This document shows, piece by piece, positions 15,403 to 25,200 of a DNA stretch of 64,000 nucleotides. This DNA is from Enemella evansiae (GTDB taxonomy: Bacteria; Actinomycetota; Actinomycetes; Propionibacteriales; Propionibacteriaceae): NCBI RefSeq assembly GCF_002250705.1, contig NZ_NMVP01000033.1:246237-310236 (forward strand), written 5' to 3'. How positions within the stretch are numbered: the stretch's first letter is position 1; each line of letters starts with the position of its first letter. The position numbers and the translations under genes were made by a program. The notes below the pieces were generated by a model. It had not been told where the DNA came from and made no database searches. It saw nothing but the letters and a program-made list of their open reading frames with translations.

Positions 15403-17252
15403 GCGTCGATGCCGGCAGCACGCTGCTCACCCCGTTCACCGAATCCGGGCTGCTCGGCCCGGCCGATCTGCACACCGCCGACCTGCTGGCTGAGTTGTGG
15501 ACCGAGCCGGATGAGCGGGTACTCCTGGCGGCGGCCCTGGTGGTGCGTGCGCTGCGCGCCGGCTCGGTGTGTGTCGACGTACCGCGGCTGAACGAGATCG
15601 TGCTGGACGCCGAAGACGCCCCCGCCACCGGTGAGCTGCCCTGGCCGGAGGCCGACCAGTGGCTGGCGGCCATCCGCGCCTCGCCGATGGTGCTGGTCGG
15701 CACCGACCCCGGCGCCGGCGGCGATCAGGCCCGGCCCTTGCGGCTGGTCGACGACCTGCTCTATCTGGAGCGTTACTGGCAGCAGGAGGAGACGGTACGC
15801 CGCGAGCTCGGCCGCCGCGCCCTGCCCTCGGCCGAGGACGTGCAGCCGGCCCAGCTCGCCCGGTTGCTCGATGAGCTCTTCGACGGTGCCGGGTTGGCGC
15901 CCGACGAGCCGGATCAGCAACGGCTCGCGGCGACCATGGCGGTGCTGAATCCGCTCACCGTGGTCGCCGGCGGCCCCGGTACCGGCAAGACGACCACGGT
16001 CGCCCGGGTGCTCGGACTGCTCGCCGCCGTCTCCCCCACCCCACCGTCGATCGCGCTGGCCGCCCCCACCGGCAAGGCCGCGGCCCGGCTGGAGGAGGCG
16101 GTGCGAGCCGCGCTGGCGGACCTCGGTGAACCGTGGCAGAGCCGGGTCGGTGAGGTCCGCGCCCGTACCCTGCACAAGCTGCTCGGCTGGCTGCCGGGGC
16201 GGCGGACCCGGTTCCGGCACCATCCGCAGAATCCGCTGCCGCATGACATCGTCGTGGTCGATGAGCTGTCGATGGTGTCGTTGACGCTGATGGCTCGGTT
16301 GCTGGAGGCGCTGCGGCCGCAGGCCCGGGTGGTGTTGGTCGGTGACCCGGACCAGCTCACCTCGGTGGAGGCCGGGGCGGTGCTGGCCGATATCACCCGC
16401 GCCCAGTTGCCGCTCGCCCCCGCGCTGCAGCAACGCCTCGACGAGCTCGCCCCGGCGGGCCGTCCGGCGGCCCGCCCGACCTCGGGCCAGGTGGTCACCC
16501 TGCAGCACACCTGGCGCTTCGACGGCGGCATCGATGCGCTGGCGCGGGCGATCCGCGGTGGTGACGACGAGGCCGCGCTGGCGGTGCTGCGCTCGGGTGC
16601 GCCCGAGCTCACCTTCACCGAGGCCGACCTGTTGCAGTCACCGGCCGAGGCGCTGGATTCCCTGCGCCACAAGGCGATCGCGGCCGGTCGGGCGATGCAC
16701 GGTGCTGCCGTCGCCGGTGACGTGGCCGGTGCGCTGGCCGCACTCGATGAGCATCGGGTGCTGTGCGCGCACCGGCACGGGCCGTTCGGGGTGGCGCGCT
16801 GGGAGCGGCAGGTGGAGTTCTGGCTGCGGGACGCGGTGCCCGGTTACGGCACCGAGGGTGACTGGTATCCGGGGTTGCCGCTGATGGTGACCGCCAACGA
16901 CCCGGACGCCGGTCTCTACAACGGCGACACCGGCGTACTCGTGGACACCCCGCACGGTCTGCGGGCCGCCTTCGCCCGCGGCGGGGCGCCGATGCTGTTC
17001 TCCACCATCCAGCTCGATTCGGTGGTGCCGGTGCACGCGATGACCGTGCACAAGTCCCAGGGCAGCCAGTTCGGTGAGCTGTCGCTGCTGCTGCCACCGC
17101 CGGATTCGCCGCTGCTCACCCGCGAACTGCTCTACACCGCGGTGACCCGGGCCAGCGGACACGTCGAGGTGATCGGCCCCGCCGAGTCGGTACGCCGGGC
17201 CATCCGGCGGCCGGCGAACCGGGCGTCGGGGCTGGGCCAGCGTTGGAGCTAG
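15399..17252 (+). CDS. recD: RecBCD exonuclease V, RecD helicase subunit
   Basis: A 617-residue RecD. Walker A GGPGTGKTTT at about 190, AAPTGKAAARL (motif Ia), VVVDELSMVS (Walker B, about 285), VLVGDPDQLTSVEAGAVL, MTVHKSQGSQF (about 549) and LYTAVTRAS match RecD, the fast 5'-to-3' motor of RecBCD. The ATG at 15399 overlaps the recB stop. It ends 13 bases before the convergent MarR-like gene. Confidence 0.95.
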   Translation: MSVDAGSTLLTPFTESGLLGPADLHTADLLAELWTEPDERVLLAAALVVRALRAGSVCVDVPRLNEIVLDAEDAPATGELPWPEADQWLAAIRASPMVLVGTDPGAGGDQARPLRLVDDLLYLERYWQQEETVRRELGRRALPSAEDVQPAQLARLLDELFDGAGLAPDEPDQQRLAATMAVLNPLTVVAGGPGTGKTTTVARVLGLLAAVSPTPPSIALAAPTGKAAARLEEAVRAALADLGEPWQSRVGEVRARTLHKLLGWLPGRRTRFRHHPQNPLPHDIVVVDELSMVSLTLMARLLEALRPQARVVLVGDPDQLTSVEAGAVLADITRAQLPLAPALQQRLDELAPAGRPAARPTSGQVVTLQHTWRFDGGIDALARAIRGGDDEAALAVLRSGAPELTFTEADLLQSPAEALDSLRHKAIAAGRAMHGAAVAGDVAGALAALDEHRVLCAHRHGPFGVARWERQVEFWLRDAVPGYGTEGDWYPGLPLMVTANDPDAGLYNGDTGVLVDTPHGLRAAFARGGAPMLFSTIQLDSVVPVHAMTVHKSQGSQFGELSLLLPPPDSPLLTRELLYTAVTRASGHVEVIGPAESVRRAIRRPANRASGLGQRWS

Positions 17253-17265
17253 CTGGGCGGACCCG

Positions 17266-17712
17266 TCAGCGGGTGTCACGCCAGCGTTCGACCAGTTTGG
17301 GGAGCTCGGCACGGAGGAAGGCGAAGAAGTCGGCGGTCTCGCCGAGCCGTGCGACGGCCCGTGAGTCCGTGGTGGCATTGGCGCCGTCGGTGAGGATGCC
17401 TTCGAGAGCGCGCAATTCGGAGTCCCGGCTGGCGAAGGCTGACATCCAGGCGTCCGGGCGGACCTCGTAGACGATCTGGCGGTCGCTCTGCCGCGTCACG
17501 TCGACCAGGCTGAGGGTGCGGAGCATCTTCGCGCCGTTGGAGATCGCGGAGGGGCCGACGCCGAGCCGCGCGGACAGCTCACTGGCGGTGCGTGCGCCGC
17601 TGGGTGTGGCCATCAGCACGGCGAAGATGCGGGCCGACATCCGTGGCCATCCCGATCGGGCGAGCACGTCGGCGAACCGCTCCATGAACTTGTCGTCCCG
17701 CTCCTCCACCAT
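17266..17712 (-). CDS. MarR/GbsR-type transcriptional regulator
   Basis: A 148-residue winged-helix protein: SARIFAVLMATPSGARTASELSARLGVGPSAISNGAKMLRTLSLVDV is the HTH of the GbsR/MarR group, followed by the wing and a C-terminal helical dimer segment. It is divergent from an ABC exporter, with 63 bases between the starts, and most likely represses it and itself, a common arrangement for drug-efflux ABC pairs. Two ACTTCAC direct repeats between the genes are candidate operators. The ligand is unknown. Confidence 0.82.
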   Translation of the reverse strand: MVEERDDKFMERFADVLARSGWPRMSARIFAVLMATPSGARTASELSARLGVGPSAISNGAKMLRTLSLVDVTRQSDRQIVYEVRPDAWMSAFASRDSELRALEGILTDGANATTDSRAVARLGETADFFAFLRAELPKLVERWRDTR

Positions 17713-17754
17713 GGCCTCCTGTCCAGGGGTTGCTCCTCACGGCATCCTAACGCC

Positions 17755-17786
17755 ACTTCACTTACTTCACGAAACATGTGTATTAT
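17755..17786 (+). promoter_or_regulatory. ABC-exporter promoter and candidate operator
   Basis: ACTTCAC occurs twice (17755-17761, 17764-17770), overlapping a possible -35 (TTCACT, 17757-17762) and followed after 18 bases by a near-consensus -10, TATTAT (17781-17786). If this -10 is used, the ATPase cannot start at 17776 and probably starts at the in-frame GTG at 17806, which has AGGG upstream. Confidence 0.5.
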
Positions 17787-18705
17787 GAACCTCAGGGCGA
17801 ACGTTGTGGAGCTGGAGCGGATCACGAAGTCGTTCGGGCATGCCCGTGCCCTGGACGGGTTGGACCTGACCATCAGCGCTGGGGAGGTGCACGGGCTGCT
17901 TGGCCCGAACGGGGCGGGCAAGTCCACCACCATCCGGGTGCTGCTGGGGATGCTGCACGCCGACAGCGGGACGGCTCGCGTGCTCGGACAGGACCCGTGG
18001 ACGTCCGCGCCCCAGGTCCGAGGGCGGCTGGCGTACGTGCCGGGCGATGTGAGCCTGTGGCCGAATCTGACCGGCGGTGAGGTCATCGACCTGCTCGCCA
18101 GGATGCACGGCGGTGCGGACCGCACCCGTCGGGACGCGCTGATCGAGCGGTTCGAGCTGGACCCGACCAAGCGGTCCCGCACCTACTCCAAGGGCAACCG
18201 GCAGAAGGTCGGCCTGGTCTCCGCGCTCAGTGTGACTGCGGAGCTGCTGATCCTGGACGAGCCGACCTCGGGCCTGGACCCGCTGATGGAGGATGTGTTC
18301 AAGCAGTGCGTGACCGAAGCCCGCGACGAGGGGCGAACCGTGCTGTTGTCGAGCCACATCCTCTCCGAGGTCGAACAGCTCTGCGACCGGGTCAGCATCG
18401 TCCGTGCCGGGAAGATCGTGGACACCGGCACCCTGGCCGAGCTGCGCGGACACGCCACGACGGTGGTGACCGCGACGCTGACGCGAGAACCCTCCGGGCT
18501 GGCTGACCTGCCCGGCATCGAGCAGGTCGCCGTGGACGGGCATCGGGTCGAGCTGACCACGACCCGGTTCGACGAGGTGATGGCCCGGCTCGTCTCGTTC
18601 GGCATCGAGACGCTCACCGTCGCCCCGCCCACCCTGGAGGACCTGTTCCTGCACTACTACGACCAGACCGGCACCAGCCTGGGTCGGGTGGGGGCAACGG
18701 CATGA
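17776..18705 (+). CDS. ABC exporter ATP-binding protein
   Basis: About 309 residues: Walker A GPNGAGKST, Q-loop region, signature YSKGNRQKVGL (a variant of LSGGQ typical of polyketide-antibiotic exporters of the TnrB type), Walker B LLILDEPTSGLD and the H-loop SSHILSE. It powers the membrane subunit encoded next, with which it overlaps (ATGA). The predicted role is export of a hydrophobic antibiotic or lipid, inferred from the subfamily. The start is uncertain: ATG at 17776 overlaps an excellent -10 box, so the GTG at 17806 may be the true one. Confidence 0.88.
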   Translation: MCIMNLRANVVELERITKSFGHARALDGLDLTISAGEVHGLLGPNGAGKSTTIRVLLGMLHADSGTARVLGQDPWTSAPQVRGRLAYVPGDVSLWPNLTGGEVIDLLARMHGGADRTRRDALIERFELDPTKRSRTYSKGNRQKVGLVSALSVTAELLILDEPTSGLDPLMEDVFKQCVTEARDEGRTVLLSSHILSEVEQLCDRVSIVRAGKIVDTGTLAELRGHATTVVTATLTREPSGLADLPGIEQVAVDGHRVELTTTRFDEVMARLVSFGIETLTVAPPTLEDLFLHYYDQTGTSLGRVGATA

Positions 18706-20297
18706 GTGCTCCGGCTCGAACCGCCCCGGCCGCAGCCGCACCGGCAACCGCGCTGGTCGGCACCCGCCCGCTGCTCGGGCTCACGCTGCGCCGGGAACGG
18801 CTGCACGGCTCCGCGTGGTATCTGCTCTCGGGGTTGTTGCTGCTGCTGGTGGCCGCAGGCATCGTCGCCACCTACCCGACCGCTGCCGACCGGGAATCCT
18901 TGGCCGCCTCGGTCAATGCCAGTGCGGGCGAACTGTTCATGATCGGCCCCGTCGCCAGCACCGATGTCGGCGGGATCGGGCTGTGGCGGATGCAGGGGAT
19001 CGCAGCGATCTTCATCAGCCTCGCCTCGATCCTGACGGTTGTCCGCAACACCCGCGCCCCCGAGGAGAGCGGTACCAGCGAGATGCTCGGCTCCGCGGCC
19101 ATCGGCCGGGCCGCACCCTTGGCCGCCGCCCTCGGTGTCGCCGCGGCCGGCTCCCTGGCAGCCGGGTTCCTTGTTGCCGGGGGCTTCGTCGCCATCGGCG
19201 CATCGGGCACCGGTTCGATGCTCGTCGGCGCGCAGGTCGCCGCATTCGGGCTGCTCGCCGCGGCACTGGCGGGGCTGACCGGGCAGATCGTGCAGACCGC
19301 CCGGGCGGCGACCGGCATCGCCGTCGCCGTCGTGGCCGCGTGCTACCTGCTCCGCGGCGCCGGCGACGCCATCGGCGGCAATGCCTACTGGATGTCCCCG
19401 TTCGGCTGGGTCGCGGCCGTGCGCCCCTTCGCCCACGACAACGGCTGGATGCTGCTGCCCGTGCTCGCCCTCGCTCTCGTGCTCGCCGGCGGCGCGGTGT
19501 GGACCGCCTCCCGGCGCTATCTCGGCGCGGGACTGCTTCCCGAACGGGTGGGACCCGCGCACGCCAGCGCCGCCCTGCGCGGCCCCATCTCCCTCGCCCT
19601 GCGCACCAGTCGCGGAGCTGTCATCGGCTGGGCCGCGGGAGCGCTCGTCGTCGGACTCCTCATCGGTGGCGTGTCGTCGACCGTGGACGACCAGATCGAC
19701 CTCGCCCTCGGCAGCGGTGCCGGCAGCGGTGCCGGTCTCATTCAGGTCGCCCTCTACCTCTCCCCGCTGTTCGCCGCGGTCCTCGGCGTCCAGACCACCC
19801 TCCGGCTCCGCGGCGAGGTCACCAGCGGCCGCGCCGAAGCCGTCCTCTCCCGCCCGGTCGCCCGCGCACACTGGCTGCTCGCCCACACCGTCACCGGTGG
19901 CCTCGCAGCCGTCGCGGTGCTGGCCGCATTCGGGCTCGGCATCGGCCTCGCACAGCTCGGCACCGACCCCGGCTCGTTCGGAGCGCTGGCTGTCTCCGGT
20001 GCACTGCGCGCGCCCGCAGCCTGGGTGTTCATCGCCCTCACCACACTGCTGCTCGCCACCATCCCGCGGGCCGCCGCCGCTGTCGCGTTCATCGTGGTGG
20101 GCGCGTTCCAGATGCTCGAGTTCACCGTGGAGTTCCGCCTGGTACCGCCCGAGGCGCTCTACGCCTCACCCTTCGCACTGGTCCCGCAACTCCCCGACGG
20201 TGCTCTCCACCCGTGGTCGGCACTCCTGCTCATCCTCATCACCGCCGTTCTCACCGCGATCGCCGCCAGGCGCATCCGTCATCAGGACATCGACTGA
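18702..20297 (+). CDS. ABC exporter membrane protein (tetronasin/polyketide exporter type)
   Basis: A 531-residue protein with about 12 hydrophobic helices in two similar halves (from LLSGLLLLLVAAGIVATY near the N-terminus to the LLILITAVLTAIAARR end), matching the large permeases paired with TnrB-type ATPases. EESGTSEMLGSAAIGRA and GRAEAVLSRPVARAHW, one in each half, are equivalent cytosolic loops that would contact the ATPase. Start overlaps the ATPase stop. The Ala-rich N-terminus precedes the first helix. The substrate is unknown. Confidence 0.85.
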   Translation: MSAPARTAPAAAAPATALVGTRPLLGLTLRRERLHGSAWYLLSGLLLLLVAAGIVATYPTAADRESLAASVNASAGELFMIGPVASTDVGGIGLWRMQGIAAIFISLASILTVVRNTRAPEESGTSEMLGSAAIGRAAPLAAALGVAAAGSLAAGFLVAGGFVAIGASGTGSMLVGAQVAAFGLLAAALAGLTGQIVQTARAATGIAVAVVAACYLLRGAGDAIGGNAYWMSPFGWVAAVRPFAHDNGWMLLPVLALALVLAGGAVWTASRRYLGAGLLPERVGPAHASAALRGPISLALRTSRGAVIGWAAGALVVGLLIGGVSSTVDDQIDLALGSGAGSGAGLIQVALYLSPLFAAVLGVQTTLRLRGEVTSGRAEAVLSRPVARAHWLLAHTVTGGLAAVAVLAAFGLGIGLAQLGTDPGSFGALAVSGALRAPAAWVFIALTTLLLATIPRAAAAVAFIVVGAFQMLEFTVEFRLVPPEALYASPFALVPQLPDGALHPWSALLLILITAVLTAIAARRIRHQDID

Positions 20298-20366
20298 CGC
20301 GCGCGTCCGGCCGGACCTGTCCGGGGTGGCGACAACGGGATCCGAAGCAGACAAGGGAGAATCGCC

Positions 20367-20444
20367 ATGCCCGGCACCGCCACCAGCTAGACCTGCCTCT
20401 GGGTCAACGGCCGCGTCACCGAGGCCACGGAGACCGGCGTCTGA
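20367..20444 (+). pseudogene. Remnant of a PhnB/VOC-family gene start
   Basis: AGGGAG, 7 bases before an ATG at 20367, gives a good ribosome site, but the frame reads MPGTATS, then TAG (20388), then TCLWVNGRVTEATETGV and TGA (20442). The TCLWxxGxxxEA segment looks like the N-terminus of PhnB-type VOC proteins (TCLWFDGxAEEA). I read it as a decayed fragment after the exporter operon; an 8-codon peptide is the only intact product. The rest of 20298-20513 shows nothing. Confidence 0.4.
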
Positions 20445-20513
20445 CCCGAACCCGTCAGGGACCCTGCACAGTGTTCGCGCAGCGCACTGGGTGATCGGCC
20501 CCAAGAGTTCGGC

Positions 20514-21350
20514 TCAGCGGTCGGCTGCCCGCAGCACGGCGTCGGCCCAGACGCTCGGGGCCTCGACGGGACCGAAGTGGCCGATCCCGTCCACCGGGAT
20601 CAGGGTCGCCCCGGCGAAGAACTCATCAATCCGATCCGACCAGGCCCGCGGGAACAGCGGGTCGTGCTCGGGCCACAACACCGTCGTCGGGGTGGCGATG
20701 CGATCCGCGGAGCCCGGTGCCTGCTCGGCCAGTGAGCTGGCGATGGCACCGGCCCCGGCGCGGTACCAGCCGATCGAGGCGGTGAAGGCGCCCGCCGGGG
20801 CGTACGCCTCGGTGAGGTGGTCGAGCCGCGCGGCGTCCGGTTCGAAGTCCGGGCCGGACCAGTGCCGCCAGAAATGCTCGAGATAGCTGCGCACCTGGTC
20901 CGGGCGACCGTCGATGAGGGCGCTGGAGAGTTCGAGCTGGTGGAACGGCTGGTACCAGAATTCGCACTGCGCGTCGGGTTCCAGGATCCGCCGCCCGATG
21001 CCCGGCAGCGGCGGCGCGATCACCAAGGCGCGCACGCGGTCCGGCCGGGTCTTGGCGATCAGCTGCGCCACCCGGCTGCCGATGTCGTAACCGACGAGCA
21101 GCACCGGTGCGGTGATCCCGAGTTCGTCCAGCAGGGCGAGCACGTTGCGTGCCTGGGCGGCGGCCGAGTAGAGTTCCGCCGGATCACCGTCGGGTTTGTC
21201 GGATGCGCCGAAGCCACGCAGGTCGGGGATCACCAGCTCGCACCGATCCGCGAGCAGCGGGGCCAGGTCGGCGTAATCGCTGCGATCCCCCGGCCAGCCG
21301 TGCAGCAGCACCGCGGGTTGTCCGGCACCCAGCCGGTCGTGAGCCAACAT
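20514..21350 (-). CDS. Alpha/beta hydrolase, epoxide hydrolase/dehalogenase-like
   Basis: About 278 residues of alpha/beta-hydrolase fold: the oxyanion-hole motif HGWPGD near residue 18, PDLRGFGASDKP, a nucleophile elbow with Asp rather than Ser (GYDIGSR, about 92), a cap region and the catalytic His in GIGHFGP (about 259). Asp nucleophiles are typical of epoxide hydrolases and haloalkane dehalogenases, so hydrolysis of a small epoxide or halide is possible; no substrate can be named. The start (ATG 21350, or GTG 21353 in the same frame) overlaps the nudC stop, making it the last gene of the adnA-adnB-nudC operon. Confidence 0.8.
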   Translation of the reverse strand: MLAHDRLGAGQPAVLLHGWPGDRSDYADLAPLLADRCELVIPDLRGFGASDKPDGDPAELYSAAAQARNVLALLDELGITAPVLLVGYDIGSRVAQLIAKTRPDRVRALVIAPPLPGIGRRILEPDAQCEFWYQPFHQLELSSALIDGRPDQVRSYLEHFWRHWSGPDFEPDAARLDHLTEAYAPAGAFTASIGWYRAGAGAIASSLAEQAPGSADRIATPTTVLWPEHDPLFPRAWSDRIDEFFAGATLIPVDGIGHFGPVEAPSVWADAVLRAADR

Positions 21351-22255
21351 CACCAGCTGCTGTCCAGCTCGATACCGGAATCCCGGTCGCCGAACTCACC
21401 GGCCAGCCAGGCGTCGATCAACCGGCGCGCGATGGTGCCGCGTCCCGGGATGGCGCGCTGCCCGGAGCGCACCGCCTCGGCGAGTTCGGCGGGGGTGAAC
21501 CAGTCGGCGTACTCGATCTCGACACCATCGACGTGCTGGTCGACGCCCGCGGCGCGGGCGGCGAAGCCGACCATCAGCGAGCGTGGGAAGGGCCACGGCT
21601 GGGAGCCGAAGTAGGTCACCTCGGACAGTTGCAGCCCGGTCTCCTCGGCCATCTCGCGGTGCACCGCCTGCTCCAGCGACTCACCGGCCTCGACGAAGCC
21701 GGCGAAGGTGGAGACCCGGCCGGCGTCCCAGACGGTCTGATGGCCGAGCAGGATCCGGCCCTGGCCGTCGAGGACTGCGACGATGACGGCGGGATCGCTG
21801 CGTGGGAAGAGAATTCGGGGCTCGGGGCACTGCCGTGCGAAGCCGCCGTTGATCACCACGCTGGGTTCCCCGCAGTGCGGGCAGCGCGGGTCGAGCCGGT
21901 GCCAGTGCCCGATCGCGATCGCCGCGGTGGCGAGGTCGCGTTCACCGTCGGAGAGCTTCGCGTTCAGCCCGCGCAGGGTGTCGGACTCCCCCAGCTCGTC
22001 GGTGTCGACGACGGTGGTGAACCAGATCTTCTCATCCAGCCGGCCGAGCAGCCAGCAGCGCTCCGGGTCGTACGCCCCAGCGGCCGCGACCGGCCGCAGC
22101 GCGGCGCGGTCCGCGGTGCAGGCCACCTGTCCGGACCCATCGATCGGCAGCACGCTGGCGTGCTCCCACTGGGCGGCGATCCAGTCGGGATCGGACCGTT
22201 CGGCCTCGACGCGATCGAGCAGGCTGCCCCGGTTCCAGTAGTCCACGGCGCTCAC
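21350..22255 (-). CDS. nudC: NAD(+) diphosphatase NudC
   Basis: 301 residues. The Nudix box is GFVEAGESLEQAVHREMAEETGL and is followed by SQPWPFPRSLM, the SQPWPFPxS motif that is diagnostic for NudC-type NADH pyrophosphatases, which also remove NAD caps from RNA in E. coli. The zinc-ribbon region has CPHC and one further Cys (RQCPEPR), but no clear fourth Cys. The GTG start overlaps the adnB stop. NudC near AdnAB and UvrD2 is also the mycobacterial arrangement. Confidence 0.92.
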   Translation of the reverse strand: MSAVDYWNRGSLLDRVEAERSDPDWIAAQWEHASVLPIDGSGQVACTADRAALRPVAAAGAYDPERCWLLGRLDEKIWFTTVVDTDELGESDTLRGLNAKLSDGERDLATAAIAIGHWHRLDPRCPHCGEPSVVINGGFARQCPEPRILFPRSDPAVIVAVLDGQGRILLGHQTVWDAGRVSTFAGFVEAGESLEQAVHREMAEETGLQLSEVTYFGSQPWPFPRSLMVGFAARAAGVDQHVDGVEIEYADWFTPAELAEAVRSGQRAIPGRGTIARRLIDAWLAGEFGDRDSGIELDSSW

Positions 22256-25200
22256 GCTAGCGCGTCGAGCATGGCCGATACGTCGGGGAGCTCATCGGGG
22301 CGGACCAGCTGGTCGGTGCGGACGAAATAGAAGACCGCGTCGACCCGCTCCACCGGGATTTGGTGCAGCTCCGCCCAGGCCCGGCGGTAGAGCGCCAGCT
22401 GGCCCGGATCGGTCGCCTCGGCCCGGCCGGTCTTCCAGTCCACGATCTGCCAGTCGTGGCGTGGATCCTCGCTGCGATAGACGGCGTCGATCCGGCCGCG
22501 GATCAGCAAGCCGTCCAGCAGCAGCGTGAACGGCGCCTCCAGGGCGTAGGGCACCCGCTCACCGAACCGGCCGCCGGCGAACCGCGCGCACAACTCCCGC
22601 AGCGCCAGCTCGTCGGCGGCGCCGGTGTCGGCCCGGTCGGGCAGCTCGTCGGGATCGACCAGCGGCGTCGGTGCACCCCGCAGCGCATAGTGCTGCTCGA
22701 TCCAGGCATGGAAGCGGGTCCCGAACCGGGCACTGCGCGACGGCGGCCGGGGCATCGGCCGCAACAGCGCCTCGGCGTACGCCTCCGGGTCGTCGACGGC
22801 GGTGAGCAGGTTGGTCGCCGAGACCGCGCTCGGCAGGGTGACCTCGCGGCGGCCGCGGCGCGCGGCCCGCGCCTCCGCGAGCAGCTGGTCGGCATCGGCG
22901 TCCCAGCCGGCGATCGTCTCGGCCTCATCGAGCAGGGCAGGTGCGGTGTCCACCGGCTCGTGCTCACCGGTCTCGGCGAACCGGGCGCGGGCGGCCTGGA
23001 CGGCCCGGGCGGCATCCCGGCGCCGACCCTGGGCGTCCTCATCCAGCGGCCGCGGCCACGGTGTCGGCTCGGCCGAGCGGTCCAGCGGGTTGGTCGCATC
23101 CGGTGCCAGCGGCGGTGCCTCGGCGAGCACCCGGTCCTGCCGGGTCGCCTCGTCGATGATCGCCTGCAGATAGCCGGATCGCTTGCGTGGTTTGGAATTC
23201 TCCGGTCGCCAGACATGCCCGGTGCCGACCAGCACCTGCTTGGCGCGGGTCACCGCCACATAACCGAGCCGGTCCTCCGAATGCAGTTGCTGCTTCTTCA
23301 GCGACTCCGAGAACGCCTTCAGCCCGTCGTTGCTGACCTCCTCCAGCTGGGGGATCCACTCCCGGTCCCCGCGCAGATCGGCCGGCAGCGCCGCGGCGTT
23401 CTTGACCCAGTTGTCGAACACCTGGGTCGAGGGGAACACCCCTTCGACCAGGGCGGGCAGATAGACCTGCCGCCACTCGAGCCCTTTGGCCTTGTGCACC
23501 GTCAACAGCTTGATCGAGTCGGCCTCGGAGGGGGTGGCCTGATCCAGCCCGTTGCCCTGTTGTTCCTCGGCGAGGAGATAGGCCAGCAACCCCGACAGCG
23601 ACGCATCGCCGTCGACATCGACGTAGTCGGCGACCGCGTCGGTGAACACCGCCAGCTGGTTGCGCCGCTCGGTCACCGCGAACTGGGGTGTGGAGACCAG
23701 TTCGACCTCCAGGCCGAGGGTGCCGATCACCCGCCGGGTCAGGTCCAGCACCGGTTCGTCGGCATGCGCCCGCAACCCGGCCAACTCCGCGGCGAAGGCG
23801 GCGAACCGCTCCCGCGCCGCCTCCGAATAGGGCCCCTCGCCGGGATTCTCCAGGGCGTCGAGCAGGCTGATCACACTGGTCGGGTCGACATCGGCGACCG
23901 CGTCCTGCAGGTCGGCGGTGATGCTCTCCTCGCCGTCGTCGCTGTCCTCCCGGTCCCCGGCGAGCTCGCGGGCCCGGCTGCCGAGCAGGGCCAGATCTCG
24001 CGGTCCGATCGACCAGCGCGGCCCGCTCAACAGGCGGATCAGCGCGGGGTTCGCGGTGACATCGTCGAGCACCCGCAAGGTGGCGACCACATCGCGCACC
24101 TCGGGCAGTCCGAGCAGGCCACCGAGCCCGACGATCTCGACCGGGATGTCGCGGGAGGTCAGCTCGGTATAGAGCGGGCCGATGTCGCCATTGCGCCGGG
24201 TCAGGATGGCGATCTCCGACCACTGGTCCACCGCACCGGTCTGGTGCGCGGCGGCCACCTGCTCACCGATCCAGGCGACCTCCTCGGGCCAGGTCTCGAA
24301 GGTCGCGGCCCGCACCTCACCCGGCCCGGAGCTGGCCGGTGCGACCAGCCGCGTGTCGGTGAGATCGACCGGCCCGTCAGCGAGCAGCGGGTCGCTGCGC
24401 AGCGGCGCGGCCAGCACGTTGGCGACATCGAGGATCGTCTGCCCGGATCGCCGGTTGACGGTCAGCGTGAAGTCGGGGGCCGGGCCACCGTCGGCGCGCG
24501 GGAATTCGTTGCTGAAGTTGAGAATGTTGTTCGCCGCGGCGCCCCGCCAGCCGTAGATCGCCTGGAACGGATCCCCGACCGCGGTCACCGGGTGCCCGCG
24601 GCCGTGGTCGGCGTCGGGCCCGGAGAACAGCCCCTGCAGCACCATCGCCTGGGCGGCCGAGGTGTCCTGGTATTCATCCAGCAGCACCACCTTGAACTGG
24701 TCGCGGACCAGCTCGGCGACCTCGGGGGCGGCACGCACCAGGTGCGCGGCGGTGGCCATCTGGTCGGCGAACTCGACCACCCCGAGCCGCCGCTTGAGCC
24801 CCTGGTAGTCACCGACCAGGCTGGCCAGTTCGAGCCGTTCCGCGAGCACCGCCTCCGCCCGCTCGACGTCCTTGTAGCGGCGGCCGCCCCGTGCCAGCGG
24901 GGCCTGGTCCCAGTCGGTCCGATACCGGCGGGCGTGCCGATCCAGCTCGGCGCGACCGACCAGGTGGGCCTGCAGTTCCGCGTCGAGCTTGAGCACCCGG
25001 TCGGCGACGAACTGGGGTTGCAACCGGGAGATCGCCTCGAACGGCCCGGCGGCGGCGGCAACCACCCGCGACGCCAGTCGGAACCGGGTGGCGCCGGTGA
25101 TCATCGTCTGTTCGGAGTCGACCCCGATCCGCAGGCCGTGTTCGGCGACCAGGCGGGCGGCGTAGGCGTCGTAGGTCATCACCACCTGCTCACCGGCCTC

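Noticed and set aside
20367..20444. Programmed stop-codon readthrough
   Set aside because: Only 24 codons in total and no downstream structure or domain; decay of a VOC gene is simpler.
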